Source: JAYPAN01 sp049597955 (lineage in GTDB: Bacteria; Pseudomonadota; Alphaproteobacteria; RS24). From it: a stretch of DNA of 64,000 nucleotides. Below the pieces are notes generated by a model. It worked only from the letters and a program-made list of their open reading frames with translations, had not been told where the DNA came from and did no database searches. Each line of letters starts with the position of its first letter. The first letter of the stretch is position 1. A program made the position numbers and the translations under genes. Where the stretch lies: assembly GCA_049597955.1 (NCBI GenBank), contig JBMYND010000003.1:124001-188000 (forward strand), given 5' to 3'. Shown piece after piece: positions 58,899 through 64,000 of the stretch.

Positions 58899-59528
58899 AT
58901 GAATGATGCGGCACGCACAGACTGGTCTTTATGCGGGCATTTGGTGGCACCGGGCCCGGCCCGTCCGCTATTGCCGATTATTGCGCCGGTTATGCTGGAG
59001 GCCGGGTTTTTTCCGGTGCGCATCCGCATGACCGGTGAGGCAGGCAAAATGACTTTGCAAATCATGGCCGAAGATGACAACGGCGCATTGCGGATTGAAG
59101 ATTGCGAGACAATTAGCCATGCGCTGTCGGCTGTGCTGGATGTGGAAAATCCGATTTCCGGTGCTTATGCGCTGGAAATATCCTCGCCCGGACTGGCGCG
59201 ACCCTTGACCCGACCGGTCGATTTTGAACGCTGGGCCGGATATGAGGCCAAGCTCGAAGTCACACAAGCGATTGACGGGCAAAGACGGTTTCGCGGCACG
59301 CTGGACGGCTATTTGGATGATGAGGCGCGGCTGGAAACCTTGTTGGACGGTTTTGACACGCCGCAAATACTCGGCTTTGCCCTCGGTCAAATCAGCGAGG
59401 CGCGCTTGGTGCCGGATGAGGCCGATTTAACCGCCAGCTTGCGGGCCGGAAAAGGGCGCAGCAAAGGCAATAATGGCAAAACTGGCAAAAGCAGCAAGGG
59501 ACGCGCTGCGACACCGCGAAACGCTTAA
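58899..59528 (+). CDS. rimP: Ribosome maturation factor RimP
   Basis: 209 residues. RimP N-terminal domain (about 25-100) with ENPISGAYALEISSPGLARPLTRPVDFERW, the family's LEVSSPGLDRPL-like signature, then the SH3-like C-terminal domain and a Lys/Gly-rich tail. It helps mature the 30S subunit. AGGAG lies upstream of the ATG. It starts the conserved rimP-nusA-ylxR-infB operon. Confidence 0.93.
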   Translation: MNDAARTDWSLCGHLVAPGPARPLLPIIAPVMLEAGFFPVRIRMTGEAGKMTLQIMAEDDNGALRIEDCETISHALSAVLDVENPISGAYALEISSPGLARPLTRPVDFERWAGYEAKLEVTQAIDGQRRFRGTLDGYLDDEARLETLLDGFDTPQILGFALGQISEARLVPDEADLTASLRAGKGRSKGNNGKTGKSSKGRAATPRNA

Positions 59529-59574
59529 TGAATTATCAGGGAAACCCGACAGGATAAGGTAACAGGAGATACCA

Positions 59575-61287
59575 ATGGCATCAGGAATCAGCGCCAATAA
59601 GCTGGAACTTTTACAAATTGCAGACGCCGTGGCGCGCGAAAAAGGCATTGAGCTCGACATTGTGCTGGCCGCCATGTCCGACGCCATTGAGAAAGCCGCC
59701 AAGGCGCGTTATGGCATGGAAAATGACATTCGCGTCGAGATTGACCCGAAAACCGGCAATACGCGACTGTTGCGCGTGGTGGAAGTGGTCGATGTCGTCG
59801 AAAATGACGATACGCAAATTTCGCTGGCCTTGGCGCAGCGCGAAAAGCCGGACGCTCAAATTGGCGACGAAATCATTGATGAATTGCCGCCGGTTGAATT
59901 TGGCCGGATTGCTACCCAATCGGCCAAGCAAGTGATTGTCCAGCGTGTGCGCGAAGCTGAGCGCGAGCGCCAATATGAAGAGTTCAAAGACCGCGTCGGT
60001 GAAATCATCAGCGGTGTCGTCAAGCGGGTTGAATATGGCAATGTCGTGCTTGATTTGGGCCGTGGCGAAGCTGTGGTGCGCCGCGACAATCTTATCCCGC
60101 GTGAAGTGTTCCGGCCCGGCGACCGAATTCGCGCCTTTATCCAAAATGTAAAACGCGAGCAGCGTGGCCCGCAAATTATTCTGTCGCGCACTGACCCCGA
60201 TTTTATGGCTGCCCTGTTTGCCCAGGAAGTGCCGGAAGTCTATGAGGGCGTGATTGAAATTCGGGCGGTGGCGCGCGACCCGGGCAGCCGCGCCAAAATC
60301 GCCGTTATTTCCAATGATCCCGGCATTGACCCGGTTGGTGCCTGTGTTGGTATGCGCGGCAGCCGTGTGCAGGCCGTGGTCAATGAATTGCAGGGCGAAA
60401 AAGTCGATATTATTCCGTGGTCGCCGGATGCGGCAGCTTTTATCGTGAATGGGCTGGCCCCGGCGGAAGTGACCAAAGTTGTGTTGGATGAAGATGTCGA
60501 GCGCATTGAAGTTGTTGTGCCGGATGAGCAATTGAGCCTTGCCATTGGCCGTCGCGGCCAGAATGTGCGGCTGGCTTCGCAACTGACCTGCTGGGATATT
60601 GACATTATGACAGAAGCGCAGGAAAGCGAGCGGCGGCAGGCGGAGTTTGCCGAGCGCACGGAATTATTCATGGAAGCGTTGGATGTCGATGAAATGATTG
60701 CCCAATTGCTGGCCTCTGAAGGCTTTGCCACAGTTGAAGAAGTGGCCTATGTGCCGGTTGAGGAAATTACCTATATTGAGGGCTTTGACGAGGAAACGGC
60801 GGAAGAAATCCAAAACCGCGCGCGCGACCATATTGACCGTGAAAATGCGGCACTGGATGAAAAACGCAAGGAAATGGGCGTGGAAGATGATTTGGCTGCC
60901 ACGGCGGGTATCAGCCCGGCCATGCTTGTCCGTCTCGGTGAAAATGACATTAAGACGCTGGAAGATTTTGCCGGTTGTGTGACCGATGATTTGACCGGCT
61001 GGTTCGAGACGATTGACCGCAAGCGTGTGCGTCAGGAAGGGATTTTTGACGGCTTTGATGTCTCGCCGGAAGAGGTTGAAGACATGATTATGAATGCCCG
61101 TGTGGCAGCCGGTTGGATTACCCAAGAGGAGCTGGAAGCCCAACGCGCCGCGCAAGCCCAAGCCGAGGCAGAGGCAGAGGCAGAGGCCGAAGCCGCCGCT
61201 TTGGCTGAAGCGGCAGGTGAAACGCTTGGCGAGGACGCGCTGGCCGCGCCCGCTGCTGAGGGCGATACGGGAGTGTCGGCACTGTAA
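59575..61287 (+). CDS. nusA: Transcription termination/antitermination factor NusA
   Basis: 570 residues with the NusA order: N-terminal RNA-polymerase-binding domain (1-125), S1 domain (about 133-200; EIISGVVKRVEYGNVVLDLG), KH1 and KH2 (about 225-345; DPVGACVGMRGSRVQAVVNEL and LAIGRRGQNVRLASQL), and C-terminal acidic repeats (ISPAMLVRLGENDIKTLEDFAGC). The tail contains a Glu-Ala run from a 6-bp repeat. NusA modulates pausing and intrinsic termination and could act on the leader terminator of its own operon. CAGGAG precedes the ATG. Confidence 0.97.
   Translation: MASGISANKLELLQIADAVAREKGIELDIVLAAMSDAIEKAAKARYGMENDIRVEIDPKTGNTRLLRVVEVVDVVENDDTQISLALAQREKPDAQIGDEIIDELPPVEFGRIATQSAKQVIVQRVREAERERQYEEFKDRVGEIISGVVKRVEYGNVVLDLGRGEAVVRRDNLIPREVFRPGDRIRAFIQNVKREQRGPQIILSRTDPDFMAALFAQEVPEVYEGVIEIRAVARDPGSRAKIAVISNDPGIDPVGACVGMRGSRVQAVVNELQGEKVDIIPWSPDAAAFIVNGLAPAEVTKVVLDEDVERIEVVVPDEQLSLAIGRRGQNVRLASQLTCWDIDIMTEAQESERRQAEFAERTELFMEALDVDEMIAQLLASEGFATVEEVAYVPVEEITYIEGFDEETAEEIQNRARDHIDRENAALDEKRKEMGVEDDLAATAGISPAMLVRLGENDIKTLEDFAGCVTDDLTGWFETIDRKRVRQEGIFDGFDVSPEEVEDMIMNARVAAGWITQEELEAQRAAQAQAEAEAEAEAEAAALAEAAGETLGEDALAAPAAEGDTGVSAL
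61165..61188. repeat. 6-bp x 4 repeat in the 3' end of nusA
   Basis: GAGGCA occurs three times from 61165 and is followed by GAGGCC. It encodes the Glu-Ala run of the NusA C-terminal tail. Confidence 0.8.
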
Positions 61288-61305
61288 AGTGCCGGAGCGT
61301 GTCCG

Positions 61306-61887
61306 GTGCAGCAGCAATGCCGGCAGACGGGGATGATGGCCGATGCGGCGGATATGCTGCGCTTTGTGCCGTCGCCGGAGGGCGTGTTGACGCCCGATTT
61401 GGCCGGCAAATTGCCCGGTGAGGCGGTCTGGTTGCACAATCGGCGTTCGGTTGTGCAGGCTTTTGACGACAGCCGGGCCGCGCAGGGCGGGCGTGGCTGT
61501 TTGGCGGCGCAAGTTGACGCTTTGCTCGAGGCGCGCGCTTTGTCGCTTGTCGGGCTGGCGCGCAAGGCCGGGGCGATTGTCAGCGGCTTTGCCAAAACCC
61601 GCGCGGTTTTGCAAAACGGGCGGGCGGAGATTTTGCTCGGTGCTTGCGATGGCGCTGAGGATGGGCGGGCCAAGCTTGCCCGACTGGCGCAGGCAACAGG
61701 CTTGCCGGTGCTGGAGCCGTTTACGGCAGCGCAATTGGGCGTGGCCATAGGGCGGTCAAATGTGATACATGCTGCACTCACCCATCAGGGTTGGGCGCAT
61801 CGTGTCGAAAATGAGGTGCGTCGGCTTGTTGTCTATCGGACAGAAGACCCCGGGCAGACACAGGTCGAAGACAGGAGTGAAGGCTGA
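61306..61887 (+). CDS. YlxR (DUF448) protein fused to an L7Ae-like domain
   Basis: 193 residues from a GTG at 61306. The DUF448 part (about 1-65) has CRQTGMMADAADMLRFVPSP and PDLAGKLPGEAVWL. The L7Ae-like part (about 75-175) begins LLEARALSLVGLARKAGAIVSGF. GGAG lies 8 bases before the GTG. Alphaproteobacterial members carry both RNA-binding domains; the role is not established. It lies between nusA and infB, sharing a TGATG overlap with infB. Confidence 0.9.
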   Translation: MQQQCRQTGMMADAADMLRFVPSPEGVLTPDLAGKLPGEAVWLHNRRSVVQAFDDSRAAQGGRGCLAAQVDALLEARALSLVGLARKAGAIVSGFAKTRAVLQNGRAEILLGACDGAEDGRAKLARLAQATGLPVLEPFTAAQLGVAIGRSNVIHAALTHQGWAHRVENEVRRLVVYRTEDPGQTQVEDRSEG

Positions 61888-64000
61888 TGAGCGATACTAA
61901 AGAGGGCGATGAGGCAAAAACGAAAGCCCCGCGCGGCAAAACGCTGAGCCTGAAGCGCACGGTCGATGGTGGGCAGGTGCGCCAGAGCTTCTCGCATGGC
62001 CGCAGCAAGTCTGTGCAAGTGGAAACGCGGCGTCGGCGGATTGTCAAGCCGGGTGCCGCAGATGCACCCGCCGCCAAACCGGAAGCGGGTGAAGCTGCAA
62101 CCGGCGCACCGGCCAAGGCTGACAGCGCGCCAAGCCCTGCTGCCGCGCCTGCCGAAGCGTCCAATTTGTCGGCTGCCGAGCAGGAAAAACGCCGCGCCGC
62201 CGTCGCCGGCGCGAAAGTGCGCGCGGTTGAAGAAGCCAAGCAAGCAGAAATAGATGCTGCGCGCCGCGCTGAAGAAGCTGCCAAGCGCGAGGAAGAGAAA
62301 AAGCGCCGCGAAGCCGAAGCGGCAGAAGCGGAAAGACTGGCGCGCGAGCAACAGGAAGCCGAGCAAAAGGCCAGTGCCAAACCGGCCCCGGCCAAATCAG
62401 CAGCCCCGCGTCCGGCACCGCGCCGCAAGGAAGATGAGGAAAAAGCGCGCGCTGATGCCAAGCGCCCGGCAGGTGACCGCCGCCAGACCGAAAGGCGGCG
62501 TCGCGCCGGTAAGCTGACCATAAATGACGCGCTCAATGATGAGGAGCGGGTGCGCTCACTGGCCTCCATGCGCCGCCGCCGCGAACGCGAACGGCGTCAA
62601 TCGGCCGGTATGGAGCAGAATGAGAAAGTCTCGCGCACCATTCAATTGCCTGACACAATCAGTATTCAGGAATTGGCCAATCGGATGGCCGAGCGCGCTG
62701 TTGATGTGATTAAAATCCTCATGCAACAAGGCGTAATGGCAAAAATCACCGATGTGATTGACGCTGATACCGCCCAGATTGTTGCCGAAGATTTGGGCCA
62801 TTCGGTCAAGCGTGTATCGGACAGCGATGTCGAAACCGCGATTTTGCGCGAGGATGATGCCGATGAGGATAAAAGCCAGCGCCCGCCGGTTGTCACAGTG
62901 ATGGGCCATGTTGACCATGGTAAAACCTCTTTGCTGGATGCGCTGCGTCAGGCCAAAGTGGCTGATGGTGAGGCCGGTGGCATCACCCAGCATATTGGGG
63001 CCTATCAGACCACCACGCCGGATGGCACACCGGTAACCTTTATTGACACGCCGGGCCATGCCGCCTTTACCGCCATGCGCGCGCGCGGTGCCAAAGTAAC
63101 CGATATTGTGGTGCTGGTCGTGGCAGCCGATGATGGCGTCATGCCGCAAACCATTGAGGCGATTAATCACGCCAAAGCGGCAGAAGCGCCGATTATTGTG
63201 GCGGTCAATAAAATTGACAAGCCGGAAGCTGATCCGACACGGGTGAAAAACGGCCTGTTGCAGCATGAAATTGTTTCCGAAGATATGGGCGGCGATACGC
63301 AAATTGTGGAAGTGTCAGCCCATACCGGTGCCGGGCTGGACAATTTGCTGGAGGCGATTGCCTTGCAAGCGGAATTGATGGAATTGAAAGCCAATGCCGC
63401 GCGCGAAGGCGAAGGCGTGGTGATTGAGGCCAAGCTGGATAAGGGACGCGGGCCTGTGGCGACGGTTTTGGTGCAACGCGGCACGCTGAAAGTCGGTGAC
63501 ATATTTGTCGTCGGTCAGGAAAGTGGCCGTGTGCGCGCCTTGATAAATGACCGCGGCGAACAAGTCGATGCGGCCGGGCCGGCTGTGCCGGTTGAAATAC
63601 TCGGGGCCAGTGGTGCGCCGGGGGCCGGGGAAGTTTTCACCGTGGTTGAAAATGAAGCGCGCGCGCGTGAAGTGGCTGAATATCGCGCCCGCAAAGCGCG
63701 CGAGAAATCCAGCACGATTGCGCCGCGCGCCGCCTCGCTTGACCAGATGATGTCGCAATTGCAGCAAAATGAAATCAGCGAAATGGCGCTGGTGGTTAAG
63801 GGCGATGTGCAAGGCTCAGTGGAGGCGATTGCCCAAGCGGTCGAACAGCTTGGCAATGATGAAGTGGCCGCGCGGGTGGTTCATTCCGGCGTTGGCGGCA
63901 TTACCGAAAGCGATATTTCGCTGGCCAGCGCATCCAATGCGGTGGTTGTCGGCTTTAATGTCCGGGCCAATGGCCAAGCCCGCGACGCGGCCAGCGCTTC
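61887..64000 (+). CDS. infB: Translation initiation factor IF-2 (3' end cut by window edge)
   Basis: The frame from the ATG at 61887 runs to the window edge (704 codons). It starts with IF2 family KTLSLKRTVDGGQVRQSF and a long Ala/Glu/Lys-rich region (to about 270). The G domain has G1 GHVDHGKT at 340-347, DTPGHAAFTAMRARGA and NKID. The sequence then enters domain II and the following region; the rest is outside. IF-2 brings formyl-Met-tRNA to the ribosome. It is a normal-looking gene, partial only because of the window. Confidence 0.97.
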   Translation, partial: MSDTKEGDEAKTKAPRGKTLSLKRTVDGGQVRQSFSHGRSKSVQVETRRRRIVKPGAADAPAAKPEAGEAATGAPAKADSAPSPAAAPAEASNLSAAEQEKRRAAVAGAKVRAVEEAKQAEIDAARRAEEAAKREEEKKRREAEAAEAERLAREQQEAEQKASAKPAPAKSAAPRPAPRRKEDEEKARADAKRPAGDRRQTERRRRAGKLTINDALNDEERVRSLASMRRRRERERRQSAGMEQNEKVSRTIQLPDTISIQELANRMAERAVDVIKILMQQGVMAKITDVIDADTAQIVAEDLGHSVKRVSDSDVETAILREDDADEDKSQRPPVVTVMGHVDHGKTSLLDALRQAKVADGEAGGITQHIGAYQTTTPDGTPVTFIDTPGHAAFTAMRARGAKVTDIVVLVVAADDGVMPQTIEAINHAKAAEAPIIVAVNKIDKPEADPTRVKNGLLQHEIVSEDMGGDTQIVEVSAHTGAGLDNLLEAIALQAELMELKANAAREGEGVVIEAKLDKGRGPVATVLVQRGTLKVGDIFVVGQESGRVRALINDRGEQVDAAGPAVPVEILGASGAPGAGEVFTVVENEARAREVAEYRARKAREKSSTIAPRAASLDQMMSQLQQNEISEMALVVKGDVQGSVEAIAQAVEQLGNDEVAARVVHSGVGGITESDISLASASNAVVVGFNVRANGQARDAASA

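Noticed and set aside
59611..60582. 323-codon open frame antisense to nusA
   Set aside because: Shadow of the S1 and KH domains of nusA; no independent features.
60664..61734. 356-codon open frame antisense to nusA and the YlxR gene
   Set aside because: It runs opposite clearly conserved genes; long antisense frames are common where the sense strand has strong GC-codon bias.

Overview
The window reads as a stretch of an alphaproteobacterial chromosome, densely packed with housekeeping genes (about 64 protein-coding genes, two cut by the window edges). The evidence is gene order: rho-hemJ-hemE | DUF299-maf-aroE-coaE-dnaQ-secB is the arrangement around the chromosomal origin of Caulobacter and relatives, and maeB-mutS-glnD-murJ-trpS, tsaB-rimI-fur-plsC-miaB-phoH-ybeY-corC-lnt-XRE-metK-trmB-rimP-nusA-ylxR-infB and dnaK-dnaJ-dapB are alphaproteobacterial blocks. 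The Fur-family protein lacks the CxxC pair of enterobacterial Fur, as alphaproteobacterial Fur/Mur proteins do. The genus cannot be fixed from the sequence alone. No rRNA, tRNA, CRISPR array, insertion sequence, prophage or recognisable defence system was seen.

Layout. 1-2131: rho (5' part), hemJ and hemE on the minus strand. 2132-2579: the only gene-free stretch over 300 bases, AT-rich with one perfect and several near-perfect DnaA boxes, the likely oriC. 2580-9161: DUF299 kinase/phosphorylase, maf, aroE, coaE, dnaQ, then secB and fxsA (minus), a Tim44-like protein and an Smr-domain protein. 9263-13393: histidine cluster hisB-H-A-F-E running into coaA. 13407-18933: a frame-disrupted PfkB-type kinase, nth, DUF2244, ogt, gpmA, dapB, dnaJ. 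18978-23539: heat-shock region dnaK, grpE, hrcA with alkB between. 23707-32239: rph-rdgB-hemW, an LppC-type lipoprotein, rsmI-yraN-gshB, a small unknown gene and comM. 32348-35504: olsB and maeB. 35672-45758: mutS-glnD-murJ-trpS, a universal stress protein, a NifU/Nfu protein and a nitroreductase. 45788-51856: tsaB-rimI, a TonB-dependent siderophore receptor behind two Fur-box-like sites, fur, plsC, miaB. 52037-56271: phoH-ybeY-corC-lnt. 56331-64000: XRE regulator, metK, trmB, then rimP-nusA-ylxR-infB (infB runs off the end).

How it works together. The core is information processing and quality control: origin, replication proofreading (dnaQ), mismatch and base repair (mutS, nth, ogt, alkB), tRNA and rRNA modification (miaB, trmB, rsmI, ybeY, tsaB), transcription and translation factors (rho, nusA, rimP, infB), and heat-shock folding (dnaK/J, grpE, hrcA), with envelope functions (murJ, lnt, plsC, olsB, secB, fxsA, corC) mixed in. 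Iron acquisition (TonB receptor plus fur) is the one accessory-looking insert in an otherwise conserved block.

Three themes deserve attention. The 2132-2579 region has the position and box content of a chromosomal origin. The rimP-nusA-infB leader holds a textbook intrinsic terminator whose 3' arm can pair instead with a downstream copy of its 5' arm, so it is a candidate attenuator. Short tandem duplications (mostly 9-19 bp units) occur again and again at gene ends, including in mutS itself and in a 14-bp x 5 array where alkB and grpE converge. No clearly novel multi-gene system was found.
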